Shown here one piece after another: positions 45,282-54,499 of a stretch of DNA of 64,000 nt. Positions within the stretch are counted from its first letter, which is position 1, and every line of letters begins with the position of its first letter. The stretch covers positions 69,556-133,555 of the forward strand of contig PGYV01000004.1 in NCBI GenBank assembly GCA_002839855.1. The letters run 5' to 3'. The notes below the pieces were generated by a model that did no database searches, was not told the DNA's origin, and saw only the letters and a program-made list of their open reading frames with translations. The translations under genes and the position numbers were made by a program. The stretch is from Candidatus Goldiibacteriota bacterium HGW-Goldbacteria-1. GTDB lineage: Bacteria; Oederibacteriota; PGYV01.

Positions 45282-46535
45282 CTATTTGCCGATAATCTCC
45301 CCGCACGCGATACCGTTTTGGGCGGATATTATTTTTACTTTTACAATCTCATTAACATACTCTTTTGCGCCTTCCACTTTTACCCTTATATAATTATCTG
45401 TATACCCAAAATAAAATCCGCCTTTATCCCCTGATTCCACAAGCAGCTCCAGCACTTTGCCTATATATGATTCCGCGAATGCAGCTTCTTTTTGCGCGGC
45501 TATCAATGACAGTTCCTTTGCCCTTTTCTTTTTAATTTCATCGCTTACTTTTCCGGGCATTTTAAAAGCCTGCGTGTCAGGCCTGTCAGAATAAGGAAAC
45601 ACGTGCACCCTGGTAAAGGGCATTGACTTTAAAAAAGCTGCCGTTTCAGCGTGATCTGCATCTGTTTCCCCCGGGAAACCCGCGATAATATCCGTGGTAA
45701 TGCCGGCATCCGGCATTGCCGTAAGTATTTTATCAACTTGTCCGCGGTAAAACGCCGTGTCATACCGCCTGTTCATTGCCTTTAATATCCTGTCGCATCC
45801 GCTCTGCATTGACATATGAAAATGGCGGCATAAAAAATTGCCGCTTGCCGCGGCAAATTTTATTATATCATCACCAAGCTCCAGCGGGCCTATGGAACTT
45901 AAACGTATTCGCAGGGGTAATTTAAGGCTTCTTATTTTTTCCAGCAGGCCGCACAATGCGCCGGCTTCATTTTTGTCCGCTCCGTACCTTCCTAAATTAA
46001 TACCTGTCAGAATTATTTCCCTATAGCCGCTTTTTGACAGCGCCTTAATTTCATTTATAATCTGCCCTTCATCCCTGCTTACGGGTTTACCGCCCCGAAC
46101 ATACGGAATTTCGCAGTACGCGCAGAATCTGTCGCAGCCGTCTTCCACTTTAACAAACGCCTTGTTTTTTTCGGAAAATGTTTCAATAAAAAAAGACGGC
46201 GCTTTAGCGCCGGCAGTTTTTAATTCTTCCGGGTAAAGCGCCATGTCATATTTGGAACTGTTAGGCACAAACCAGTCCACACTGGCTGCAATTTCTTCAG
46301 GGCACTGCCTTGCGGCAATGCAGCCGGTAAGAAGTATCTTCTTTCCCGCCGCTTTTAATTTTCTTAACTGCCTTGCCGTGTCGCGGTCTATCTTATCCGT
46401 AACCGTGCAGGTATTTACAATATAAACATCCGGATCCGGGCTTTCTTCGTTTCCTGCTGCCAGCAGTTCCTTTTTTATCCTCTCGGTATCGTACTGGTTT
46501 ACCTTACAGCCATATGTGATAAAACCTATCTTCAC
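45282..46535 (-). CDS. mtaB: tRNA t6A37 methylthiotransferase MtaB
   Basis: Radical-SAM enzyme that adds a methylthio group to t6A at tRNA position 37. 417 residues. UPF0004 cysteines in GCKVNQYDTE (near 9), NTCTVTDK (near 41) and LTGCIAARQ (near 71) bind the auxiliary cluster; radical SAM CDRFCAYCEIPYVRG near 134; TRAM domain at the end. The combination CKVNQ...TCTVT is that of the MtaB/CDKAL1 branch rather than MiaB or RimO. Its start overlaps the stop of the upstream galactokinase-like gene. Confidence 0.93.
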   Translation of the reverse strand: MKIGFITYGCKVNQYDTERIKKELLAAGNEESPDPDVYIVNTCTVTDKIDRDTARQLRKLKAAGKKILLTGCIAARQCPEEIAASVDWFVPNSSKYDMALYPEELKTAGAKAPSFFIETFSEKNKAFVKVEDGCDRFCAYCEIPYVRGGKPVSRDEGQIINEIKALSKSGYREIILTGINLGRYGADKNEAGALCGLLEKIRSLKLPLRIRLSSIGPLELGDDIIKFAAASGNFLCRHFHMSMQSGCDRILKAMNRRYDTAFYRGQVDKILTAMPDAGITTDIIAGFPGETDADHAETAAFLKSMPFTRVHVFPYSDRPDTQAFKMPGKVSDEIKKKRAKELSLIAAQKEAAFAESYIGKVLELLVESGDKGGFYFGYTDNYIRVKVEGAKEYVNEIVKVKIISAQNGIACGEIIGK

Positions 46536-47740
46536 TTTATAAAGACCGTTTCCGGGATATCAAATGCCCTCATTTCATTTGTCAGGGCAGAAGTCTCTAT
46601 AGTAAGCGGCAGCCCTGTCCTTGAAAGGAAACTTTTCTTAAGCCTGCTTTCAAATACCTTTCTTTTTTCCGCGTCAACAACCGCAAGGATGCTTCCGTCA
46701 GTGCCAAGGTTCATCATCCTGACCGCTTTTACGCCGTCCGTGTCTGCCAGCATATCCAGAAGAATTTCGCTTTCTTCCTCCACTATTTCAAGCCTTGCCT
46801 TCATGTTCTTATGGGATTCATTCATAATGTCAATAAGCGCAAGTGAATTTCCCGCAAGTATCGCTTTTTTTGCCTCTGCCACCCTGTCATTTTCCGCGAT
46901 GAAATAAGCGCAGCGTTTTCTCTGGATTATGGAAAGCTTGCTTCTGTAATCATCAAACTGTTCCGCGGTTATTTCGTCAAGTGTGTCAATGCGCGCGCCG
47001 TTTTTCCTCATTATTTCTATGGATTCTGCCACTTCCGCCAGAATCTGTTTCTTCTTTGCCTCAATTGTCTTTTTCTTTACGCCGGAACTTAGCACCATAA
47101 ACAGATGCCCTTTTATTCCAAAAGGCAGTGTTTCAACAGAACCCGCCTTAATATCAAAATATGTCAGATGCCCCGGCCTTCCTCCGATGGACGGGATAAA
47201 CTTAACCGTGTTTTTGTCCCTGCCCATGTAATTCACTTCGCCCTGCGCGCATATTTCCGCTATTTCCAGCGCGGACATCTGCCAGTCGGAAAGTTTTCCG
47301 GCAATAACAGCCGCCCCGGTTTCAAGCGCTTCCATATGGTTTGACTGAAAAGTATCCGGAATATCATTATCTATATACAGATTCATTCCCGGCACCCTTT
47401 TTGACATGCTTTCAAGCATGAACAGCGTGCTTGAAATATAATTTGCCCAGCCATTATCCTGCTTGGACTGCGCGTCATTCAGCATCACCCTTATATTTTC
47501 ATCATACTTCTTGGAGTACATGTTGACGCTTCTGTCATTTTCCCTTCTTCTCTGCGCCATCATTATAGCGCTTTTATCAAGGTTTCCTGACAGGACTTTT
47601 CCCCTGTTAAATTCGTTGGTTTCACCAAGGATGCCTATGCTTCCCGGCACAATTACCCCTGTTATCTTTTCCTTCTTTAAATCAAACCTGCCCGCGGCAA
47701 AAAAATCCTTTGCCTTTTTTAAAAGTTCTTCCTCTGTCAT
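46532..47740 (-). CDS. Galactokinase homologue lacking catalytic motifs (predicted pseudokinase)
   Basis: 402 residues, GHMP-kinase length and layout. The galactokinase start motif is recognisable but altered (VPGSIGILGETNEFNRGKVL at 31-50), as are SSGVKKKTIEAKKKQ near 218 and ENDRVAEAKKA...MNESHKNMKARL near 283-316, which are the family's most galactokinase-like parts. The ATP loop GLSSSAA is replaced by FQSNHMEAL (131-139), the catalytic MDQ by TVK near 178, and the glycine-rich GGFGG loop by NLGTDGS (344-350). It is therefore unlikely to phosphorylate a sugar. The frame is intact and overlaps mtaB by 4 bp, so it is probably under selection. Confidence 0.75.
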   Translation of the reverse strand: MTEEELLKKAKDFFAAGRFDLKKEKITGVIVPGSIGILGETNEFNRGKVLSGNLDKSAIMMAQRRRENDRSVNMYSKKYDENIRVMLNDAQSKQDNGWANYISSTLFMLESMSKRVPGMNLYIDNDIPDTFQSNHMEALETGAAVIAGKLSDWQMSALEIAEICAQGEVNYMGRDKNTVKFIPSIGGRPGHLTYFDIKAGSVETLPFGIKGHLFMVLSSGVKKKTIEAKKKQILAEVAESIEIMRKNGARIDTLDEITAEQFDDYRSKLSIIQRKRCAYFIAENDRVAEAKKAILAGNSLALIDIMNESHKNMKARLEIVEEESEILLDMLADTDGVKAVRMMNLGTDGSILAVVDAEKRKVFESRLKKSFLSRTGLPLTIETSALTNEMRAFDIPETVFIK

Positions 47741-47751
47741 CTTAATTCTCC

Positions 47752-49524
47752 TTATATTTTTATTTTTCCTATGTAATCTTTTAACGGTTTGTCCTGAAGT
47801 GTTTCCGCAATAACTTCTTCAAGGGTGGTTCTGCCTTCTTTCATAAGCCTTATAGCGGATTCCCTTATGGTAAACATACCCTGGTCCCACGCTTCCCTTT
47901 TCAGGTCGTTCAATGTGCCTTTCTTGAAGATAATTTCCCTAATGCCCATGTTCACGGGCATTACTTCATAAGCGGCCATCCTGCCTTTGTATCCTGTATA
48001 ATGGCACACAGGGCACCCTTTGCCTTCAAAGAAAGTGCCGCCTTCAAGTATTTCCGGCGGAATTCCGCTTCTTTTTGCTTTTACCAGGTCAATTTCCTTA
48101 ATCGGTTCCTTGCAGTTTTCGCACACCTTTCTGACCAGTTTCTGCGCCAGAACAGTGACCACCGATGAACCTACATATATCGGGTCAATATTCATGTCAA
48201 TTAACCTTGTAATTGTGGCCGGCGCGTCATTTGTATGTAATGTTGACAATACAAGATGGCCCGTTAACGCGGCCTTTACAGAAGTGGACGCAGTCTCGTT
48301 ATCACGAATTTCACCGACAAGTATTATATCAGGGTCCTGCCTTAAAAACGACCTTAACACGTTGGCAAAAGTAAGACCTGCCACGGGATTTACCTGCACC
48401 TGTATAATGTGCGGAAGCCTGTATTCCACCGGATCTTCCGCTGTCATTATGTTCATGTGCGGGTCATTGATATGCGATATCATCGAATACAGCGTTGTGG
48501 ATTTTCCGGAACCCGTGGGGCCCGTTATAAGTATCATGCCATAAGGCGCATCAAGTCCTTTTTCTATGCCGGAAAACTGTTTTTCTGACAGGCCAAGTTT
48601 TGTAAGGTCAAGGTTCTGCGCTTCCGAATACAGAAGCCTCATGACTATATTTTCCCCCCACAGGCACGGAAGCGTGGCAACACGAAGGTCAATTGACTTT
48701 GTCCCGCCCGGTATTTTGTATGCTATCCTGCCGTCCTGCGGAAGCCTTTTTTCTATGATATTCAACCCTGCCATAAGTTTAAGCCTGGACGTCAGCGCCC
48801 TTTTAAACTGCACTTTTGGCGGAGGCATTTCCACAAGCGCGCCGTCTATCCTGAACCTAAGCACTATCTTTTTTTCATAGGGGTTAATGTGTATGTCCGA
48901 CGCTTTTTTGTTTACCGCGTCTTCTATTATATAGTTTACGTATTTTACAACAGGGCTGTCATTGCCTTCAATGTCGCCTTCTTCGCCATCTTCATCTTTT
49001 GGTTTTTTATCCTCAAGAAATTCAATTTCCATATTTTCAGATGAAAATTCAAGTTCTTTCATTGTTTCATCAAGGGCATTGCCTATAGGATAATACTTAT
49101 CAATGGCATCATTAAGCGAGGACTGCGTGGTCACCACAAAACTAAGTTCAAGTTCCTGGCCGCCCTTAATATCATATTTTAAATTCATGGTCAAAGACGG
49201 ATCCATGGGGTTTGCCGTGGCAAATATTATCTTGCCCGGCTTTTTTTCAATGGGGAGCAGTTTATATTTTCTGGCTATGTCAGGCGTCATGACTTTTATT
49301 ACTTCTTCTTCTATATGTATGGCGCTTACATCCACAAACTTTACGCCAAACTGCATGGCAAGAAAGTGATACAGCACGTCTTCCGTGATAAAGCCCAGTT
49401 TGACAAGGATAAACCCAAGCGAATCGCTTGTCTTTGACTGTTCTTCAACGGCTTTTTCAAGCTGTTCTTCCGTTACCATTCCCTCTTCTAAAAGAATCTG
49501 TCCAAGCTTTTTAGCTTCGTACAA
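47752..49524 (-). CDS. GspE/PilB-type secretion or pilus ATPase, copy B
   Basis: Cytoplasmic motor ATPase for type II secretion or type IV pilus assembly. 590 residues. N-terminal MshEN-like domain (about 1-150; known to bind c-di-GMP in relatives), then Walker A GPTGSGKSTTLYS near 330, Asp box, Walker B-like DPDIILVGEIRDNETA and the His box ALTGHLVLSTLHTND; the zinc-binding tetracysteine lies in CENCKEPI and GCPVCHYTGYKGR. The start is TTG with AGGAG 6 bases upstream. A Glu/Asp-rich linker near 160-185 (EDKKPKDEDGEEGDIEG) distinguishes it from copy A. Confidence 0.93.
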   Translation of the reverse strand: MYEAKKLGQILLEEGMVTEEQLEKAVEEQSKTSDSLGFILVKLGFITEDVLYHFLAMQFGVKFVDVSAIHIEEEVIKVMTPDIARKYKLLPIEKKPGKIIFATANPMDPSLTMNLKYDIKGGQELELSFVVTTQSSLNDAIDKYYPIGNALDETMKELEFSSENMEIEFLEDKKPKDEDGEEGDIEGNDSPVVKYVNYIIEDAVNKKASDIHINPYEKKIVLRFRIDGALVEMPPPKVQFKRALTSRLKLMAGLNIIEKRLPQDGRIAYKIPGGTKSIDLRVATLPCLWGENIVMRLLYSEAQNLDLTKLGLSEKQFSGIEKGLDAPYGMILITGPTGSGKSTTLYSMISHINDPHMNIMTAEDPVEYRLPHIIQVQVNPVAGLTFANVLRSFLRQDPDIILVGEIRDNETASTSVKAALTGHLVLSTLHTNDAPATITRLIDMNIDPIYVGSSVVTVLAQKLVRKVCENCKEPIKEIDLVKAKRSGIPPEILEGGTFFEGKGCPVCHYTGYKGRMAAYEVMPVNMGIREIIFKKGTLNDLKREAWDQGMFTIRESAIRLMKEGRTTLEEVIAETLQDKPLKDYIGKIKI

Positions 49525-49551
49525 TGCCGGCTCCTAAAAATTTTATTGTGC

Positions 49552-51255
49552 TTAATCCGCTGAAGTTGCCATTATTACTTCTTCAATTGATGTAATACCG
49601 TTTTTCCATTTTTCAAGCGCAACCTGCCTTAACGTCCTCATGCCGTCTTTCTGCGCCTGCGCTGTAAGGGCATTTAAATCAGCGCCGGAGTATATAAGAT
49701 CCGCAAGCGCGCCTGTCATTCCCATTATTTCATAAATAGCCACCCTGCCTTTATATCCCGAGCCATTGCACTTGGGGCAGCCTTCGCCTTTATAAAGTGT
49801 AATACCTTCCACTTCCTGCCTTTTTATCAGTATCCTCTGAAGTTCATCGTCAGTGGGTGAATATTCTTTTTTGCAGTTTGCGCATATCCTTCTCATCAGC
49901 CTCTGTGCCACAACCATTTTTAGCGCAGACCCCACATAAATGCGGTCAATGCCCATATCAATAAGCCTCATAATGGTGGAAGGCGAATCATTTGTGTGAA
50001 GCGTGGAAAATAAAAGATGGCCCGTCAGCGCGGCGCTTATGGCAATGCCCGCAGTTTCTCCGTCGCGGATTTCACCGACCATCATTATGTTCGGGTCCTG
50101 CCTTAAGCACGACTTTAATGCCGCGGCAAAAGTAAGCCCTATTTCGCTGTTCATCTGCACCTGTATGATACCGGGCAGCTGATATTCAACCGGGTCTTCA
50201 AGGGTGATGATATTCTTTTTTATGTCATTAACAGTGGATAAAGCGGAGTAAAGCGTTGTGGTTTTTCCGGAACCGGTAGGCCCCGTGTGAAGTATAAGGC
50301 CGTATGGAAGCGTTATGGATTCCTGATAAACGTCAAGTTCCTGCTGTTCGAACCCCAGCTTTGTAAGGTCAAGCATAAGGTTCTGCTGGTCTAAAATACG
50401 CATTACCACGTTTTCACCGTGTATGGATGGCAGTACCGCGACACGAAGGTCAATAATTTTGTTCTGAACTTTTATTTTTATCCTGCCGTCCTGCGCGGCC
50501 CTTTTTTCCATGATATCAAGCCTGGCCATAACTTTTATTCTGGACACAATGGCGTTCTTGTAATGATTCGGCGGTGTGGGCTGTTTCTGCAGTACGCCGT
50601 CCTGCCTGTACCTTATAACCGTACCCTTTGCCGTGGGATTAATGTGTATGTCGGAAGCTTTTATCTTTACAGCTTCGCTGATAATCGCGTTTACAAGTTT
50701 TATAACAGGCGCGGATTCTTCGGTTACCGACGGGTCGTCCTTGCCTGACATTTCTTCTTCAGGAACGCCGGCTTCATCCTTGAACATTGACTGAAGCCCT
50801 TCGTCCATATCAGACTTTGGCGTCACCCCATAAACCAGCGCAAGGCAGGACTTAATGGCGCTTTCACTTGTAATAACAAATTTAATTTCTTTTTCCAGCG
50901 GTATCGCGGAACGCTCCCTTATTTTGGTCACAAGGTGTTCATCGGGTTCGGATGTGGCAAAATAAATTTTATTGCCTTTTTCTTCATATGGAAGGATGGA
51001 ATATTTTTCAGCGGTGTCTTTTGAAATCACTTTCAGAAGTTCAGGGGGGGTGTCGTGCCCTATAAGATCCACATATTCAACGCCAAACTGTATGGCAAGA
51101 AAATAATACAACGCTTCTTCGGTTATAAAACCCATCCTTACAAGGATGCGTCCCAGGGGCTCCCCTGATTTTTGCTGGTCTTCAAGGGCCCGCTTTATCT
51201 GATCTTCTGTGATAAGGTTCTCTTCAAGAAGCAAGTCCCCAAGCCTTTTTGCCAT
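49552..51255 (-). CDS. GspE/PilB-type secretion or pilus ATPase, copy A
   Basis: 567 residues, same architecture as the gene that follows it: MshEN-like N-terminus (MAKRLGDLLLEENLITEDQI), Walker [17 protein letters not shown] near 323, Walker B DPNIMMVGEIRDGETA, His box HLLFSTLHTND, tetracysteine CANCKKEY and GCPKCNGSGYKGR. ATG with AAGGAG. The two ATPases are 27 bp apart. No inner-membrane platform (GspF/PilC), pilin or secretin gene is in the window, so the machine they drive cannot be named. Confidence 0.94.
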   Translation of the reverse strand: MAKRLGDLLLEENLITEDQIKRALEDQQKSGEPLGRILVRMGFITEEALYYFLAIQFGVEYVDLIGHDTPPELLKVISKDTAEKYSILPYEEKGNKIYFATSEPDEHLVTKIRERSAIPLEKEIKFVITSESAIKSCLALVYGVTPKSDMDEGLQSMFKDEAGVPEEEMSGKDDPSVTEESAPVIKLVNAIISEAVKIKASDIHINPTAKGTVIRYRQDGVLQKQPTPPNHYKNAIVSRIKVMARLDIMEKRAAQDGRIKIKVQNKIIDLRVAVLPSIHGENVVMRILDQQNLMLDLTKLGFEQQELDVYQESITLPYGLILHTGPTGSGKTTTLYSALSTVNDIKKNIITLEDPVEYQLPGIIQVQMNSEIGLTFAAALKSCLRQDPNIMMVGEIRDGETAGIAISAALTGHLLFSTLHTNDSPSTIMRLIDMGIDRIYVGSALKMVVAQRLMRRICANCKKEYSPTDDELQRILIKRQEVEGITLYKGEGCPKCNGSGYKGRVAIYEIMGMTGALADLIYSGADLNALTAQAQKDGMRTLRQVALEKWKNGITSIEEVIMATSAD

Positions 51256-51267
51256 TTAGTCTCCTTG

Positions 51268-52368
51268 TTATCTGGCCTTCCCATAACGCGCGTTCATCTG
51301 CGAATCAAACTTCATGTAAAACATCTCTTTTCTTCTTATCACGTGAAAAAAGAACTCCGGAGATCTGCGCTCCCCGGATTCCTTAAACGCCACTTTGCCT
51401 GTGGCGCCGTCATATGATACCGCTTTAAGAAATCCGTTAACATCGGGGTGCCCAAACTTCCCCGCCTTTGCCGCAAGCCCTATAATATTTATCGCGTCAT
51501 ACGCGTGAGGCAGTTTGACATCGGCTTTTATTGCGTACTTTTTTTCATACGCGGTTAAAAACGGCCTTAATTTCTTTATCCCGTACGGGCTGTTTCTGGC
51601 GGTATTCACAAACTCGCAGCCGTCAGAAGCCTCTTTTGTTTCTTTTATAAACTTCCGGTCAAAAATAAAATTCGGCCCGGTAAAAACCGAGCCTGTATTT
51701 TTTTCAAAACTCTGCTTACAAAGGTTAATGGCATCGTCCTGATTACCTATAAAGTATATGGTCTTAACCTTTATTTCCCTTATCCTCTGAATTACATTTG
51801 TAAAATCATACCCCGGTTCAAAGGCCCTGATATACGTGGCATCCACGTTGTTTCTTTTGGAAGTGTCAGCGTATGCCTGCGCCATTTTTTCATACTCTTC
51901 ATTTCCCGACTGATATAAAACAGCGGCTTTCATACGGTCAAAAAGCGCCGGCGCTATCCTTGCCATTATTGCCGCGGTTTCAGTATTGGAAGCTGTCATC
52001 CTGTAGGTATTTCCCTTTCCGGTAAATGAAGCGTAATCTTCGCAGATGGAAATAAGCGGTATTTCTTTGATTGAATTCACCAATTCCGCGTCATTTGCGG
52101 AAAAACAGCCTATCACAGCCGCAAGCTCCGCGTCTGAATTTATTTTATCCGCAGCTCCGGTGTCTGTTTCATCAAAGAAAACCGGCATAAATTCATACAA
52201 TCCTTCAGCCGGCGTCATCTCCGCACACAATATTTCCGCCGCTTTATAAGCAGCATCCACCGACGCGTTTGCCGTATTTCCATAAACACCAATTTTTATT
52301 GTATCTTTCGCGGCCGCATTCATATTTACGGCAGCCATAAGGGCTAAAATAAAAACAATTTTTTTCAA
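51268..52368 (-). CDS. Periplasmic branched-chain amino acid-type binding protein
   Basis: 366 residues with a Sec signal peptide (MKKIVFILALMAAVNMNAAA). Type I periplasmic binding fold of the LivJ/Peripla_BP_6 group: AVIGCFSANDAELVNSI near 85, KTIYFIGNQDDAINLCKQ near 200 and PHAYDAINIIGLAAKA near 293. No permease or ATPase follows, so it may be an orphan sensor or part of a solitary ligand-binding system; the gene directly downstream encodes the GspE/PilB ATPase. TTG start with GGAGG 9 bases upstream. Confidence 0.85.
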   Translation of the reverse strand: MKKIVFILALMAAVNMNAAAKDTIKIGVYGNTANASVDAAYKAAEILCAEMTPAEGLYEFMPVFFDETDTGAADKINSDAELAAVIGCFSANDAELVNSIKEIPLISICEDYASFTGKGNTYRMTASNTETAAIMARIAPALFDRMKAAVLYQSGNEEYEKMAQAYADTSKRNNVDATYIRAFEPGYDFTNVIQRIREIKVKTIYFIGNQDDAINLCKQSFEKNTGSVFTGPNFIFDRKFIKETKEASDGCEFVNTARNSPYGIKKLRPFLTAYEKKYAIKADVKLPHAYDAINIIGLAAKAGKFGHPDVNGFLKAVSYDGATGKVAFKESGERRSPEFFFHVIRRKEMFYMKFDSQMNARYGKAR

Positions 52369-52616
52369 CTTCTGTTACCTCCGGTGTTAATCTGAAATAT
52401 CATTATAACAGTACGCCATTTCTTGTCAAGTGGCGGCGTCTGTCTATAAAAGCAAAGTAGTATTTGATTTTCATTATTATATCTTATATGACGCGCCGAA
52501 ACGTAAAATTGTTGCGCGTATCAGCGATACTATAGTCAGTTTGTGTTTCCCGGTTTGACACACAAGCCGTACATGTGTTATTATGGTGAAAATTTTGTTT
52601 TTAAGGAGGAATATCA
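52369..52616. other. Divergent promoter region between the binding protein and the PBP
   Basis: 248 bp between divergent genes. It contains the PBP promoter (52555-52584); no clear second promoter or gene was seen. Confidence 0.5.
52555..52584 (+). promoter_or_regulatory. Consensus promoter for the TPR-PBP gene
   Basis: TTGACA (52555-52560), 18 bases, TATTAT (52579-52584). Start near 52591; AAGGAGG precedes the ATG at 52617. Confidence 0.75.
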
Positions 52617-54440
52617 ATGCTTAACAGAAAAGCAATAAGCCACCTTTCCAGCGGCTCTTATTATAAAAGAAAAAGGCTTGGTTTTATTTTTTGGGCCATA
52701 CTGGCTTTCATTGTGCTTGCCGGAGCTTTCCATTTTTTCGGAAAAAACCTTCAGTACGCCCTTAACGTAAAAAGCGGCGCCGCAAACCTTAAAAAAGGCA
52801 AACTTGCAGCCGCAACTTCAAATTTTAATAAAGCCGTAAATATAAAACGCGACGGAGCGCTTGCCATAGACGGCCTTGGCGCGGTGGCATTAAAACAGGG
52901 TGATTTTCAAAAAGCGGAAAAACTTTATACAGAAGCCATGGCAGCGGGTTTAAAACCAAACAAAACAATTAATCACTCTGTTATAGGAAATGAATTTATG
53001 GATGGAGGGCTTTACAGGTACGCCGAAACGGAGTTTAAGCACGCTGTTGCTTTAAACCAGTTTGACGCCGAAGCCATGTTCGGCCTTGGTTCGTGCGCGC
53101 ACGCGGCCACAAACCTTGACGAAGCCATAAAATATTACAATAAAGCGCTTCAATACAATCCCAAACTTTCCAAAGCCAGAAAGAATCTTTCCCTTGCTGA
53201 AGACGACAGAAATAAAGGGGCGATTTATTACATGTATGACAGAAACGGCGAGCCTTTAGCGCGGTATAACCTTATTCCGGGACAGGGCAAAAAAACCTAT
53301 ATCCTTGACCAGAGAGCGGCTCATATCACCGGTTTTGACAGCGAAAAAAGGCAGACAAAGGAAGGCATTGAAAAACACCTTGCGGAATATATTCCCGGCA
53401 ACAGGATTTACCTTACAATAGACTCCAAAATTCAGAACACAATAAGCAGGGCGCTTGGCTGGTATAAAGGCGCGGTTGTTGTTCTTAACCCTAAAACAGG
53501 CGAAATTCTTGGTTTATACAGCCAGCCCACTTTTAAACCAAACACAATAGACCAGGACTGGTGGGATGTGGTCGGTAACCGTAATAAACCGCTTTTAAAC
53601 AGAGCCACTGACAAACTTTACGAACCGGGTTCAATAGCTAAAATGATAACTATTGCAAGCGCCTATGAATACGCAATTGACCCCCAAAAAATATTTCCTG
53701 TTAAGTGTCCCGGGCACACATATTATGACAATAAAATTTTCTGGTGCTGGACAAAACACGGAAAAGTAAAATCAATAGAACAGACAGTTGACACTTCATG
53801 CAATATCGGAGCCGCGGAACTTGCCTTTGCAATCGGCTCGCCGCGCCTTACGGAATACAACACAAAATTTGGGTTTGGCCAGCAGCTGGACCTGGGTTTC
53901 ATGGATATCACGCGCAACGTAAGAATTTCAATACCCGTTAAAACAAGCTCCGCACCTATGAATGACCGTACTAAATTTGACCTTGCCATGCACGCATGCG
54001 GCCTGTCATATGAGGGCCACAACTATACAATTACACCGCTGCACGCCGCCCTTCTTGCAGCCACAATCGCAAACGACGGCGTAATGATGGACCCTTATAT
54101 GATAAAAGAAATCCGTAATATCAACGGAAAAATTATATATCAGGCAGCTCCGCGGGCTATTAAAAAACCCGTTACACCGGAAACCGCCGATAAAATTACC
54201 AGACTTATGATAGATTCCGTCGAAAACGGAATAGGCCAGAAAGCAAGGGTTAACGGCATTTCAATTGCCGGAAAAACAGGCACATCCGGAAAAAGCGGCG
54301 CGTTAAACGCGTGGTTTATTTCTTTCGCGCCCGCTGAAAATCCCGAATATGCGATTGCAATATGCGGCGATTCAGAGGGTAAGGGAATGTCCGTGGCAGC
54401 CCCTGTGGCCGGCGACATTTACAAGGATTTATTCAAATAA
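52617..54440 (+). CDS. Penicillin-binding transpeptidase with inserted TPR domain
   Basis: Peptidoglycan cross-linking enzyme of class B type. 607 residues: membrane anchor (about 21-42), TPR-like helical repeats (about 50-195), then a penicillin-binding N-domain remnant (YDRNGEPLARY near 208, AAHITGFD near 234) and transpeptidase domain with catalytic Ser339-x-x-Lys342 (EPGSIAKM), SCN at 394-396 and KTG at 553-555 (AGKTGTSG). The catalytic triad is complete, so it should be active and bind beta-lactams. TPRs between anchor and catalytic domain are unusual and suggest docking to a partner such as a divisome or elongasome protein. Confidence 0.9.
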   Translation: MLNRKAISHLSSGSYYKRKRLGFIFWAILAFIVLAGAFHFFGKNLQYALNVKSGAANLKKGKLAAATSNFNKAVNIKRDGALAIDGLGAVALKQGDFQKAEKLYTEAMAAGLKPNKTINHSVIGNEFMDGGLYRYAETEFKHAVALNQFDAEAMFGLGSCAHAATNLDEAIKYYNKALQYNPKLSKARKNLSLAEDDRNKGAIYYMYDRNGEPLARYNLIPGQGKKTYILDQRAAHITGFDSEKRQTKEGIEKHLAEYIPGNRIYLTIDSKIQNTISRALGWYKGAVVVLNPKTGEILGLYSQPTFKPNTIDQDWWDVVGNRNKPLLNRATDKLYEPGSIAKMITIASAYEYAIDPQKIFPVKCPGHTYYDNKIFWCWTKHGKVKSIEQTVDTSCNIGAAELAFAIGSPRLTEYNTKFGFGQQLDLGFMDITRNVRISIPVKTSSAPMNDRTKFDLAMHACGLSYEGHNYTITPLHAALLAATIANDGVMMDPYMIKEIRNINGKIIYQAAPRAIKKPVTPETADKITRLMIDSVENGIGQKARVNGISIAGKTGTSGKSGALNAWFISFAPAENPEYAIAICGDSEGKGMSVAAPVAGDIYKDLFK

Positions 54441-54458
54441 CAGTTTATATAATATAAA

Positions 54459-54495
54459 AAGCCCTTAGCGATTTTACACCGCTTAGGGCTTTTTT
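54459..54495. terminator. Bidirectional terminator between convergent genes
   Basis: Arms AAGCCCTTAGCG (54459-54470) and CGCTTAGGGCTT (54480-54491) with one mismatch, followed by a T run on the plus strand and preceded by an A run that acts as the T run for the minus strand. Ends both the PBP gene and the GT2 gene. Confidence 0.85.
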
Positions 54496-54499
54496 ATTT

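Noticed and set aside
44101-52368. Defence-island or secretion-system cluster centred on the GspE/PilB pair
   Set aside because: No restriction, toxin, cyclase-effector or secretin genes accompany them; the neighbours are tRNA modification, HIT, AIM24 and a binding protein.
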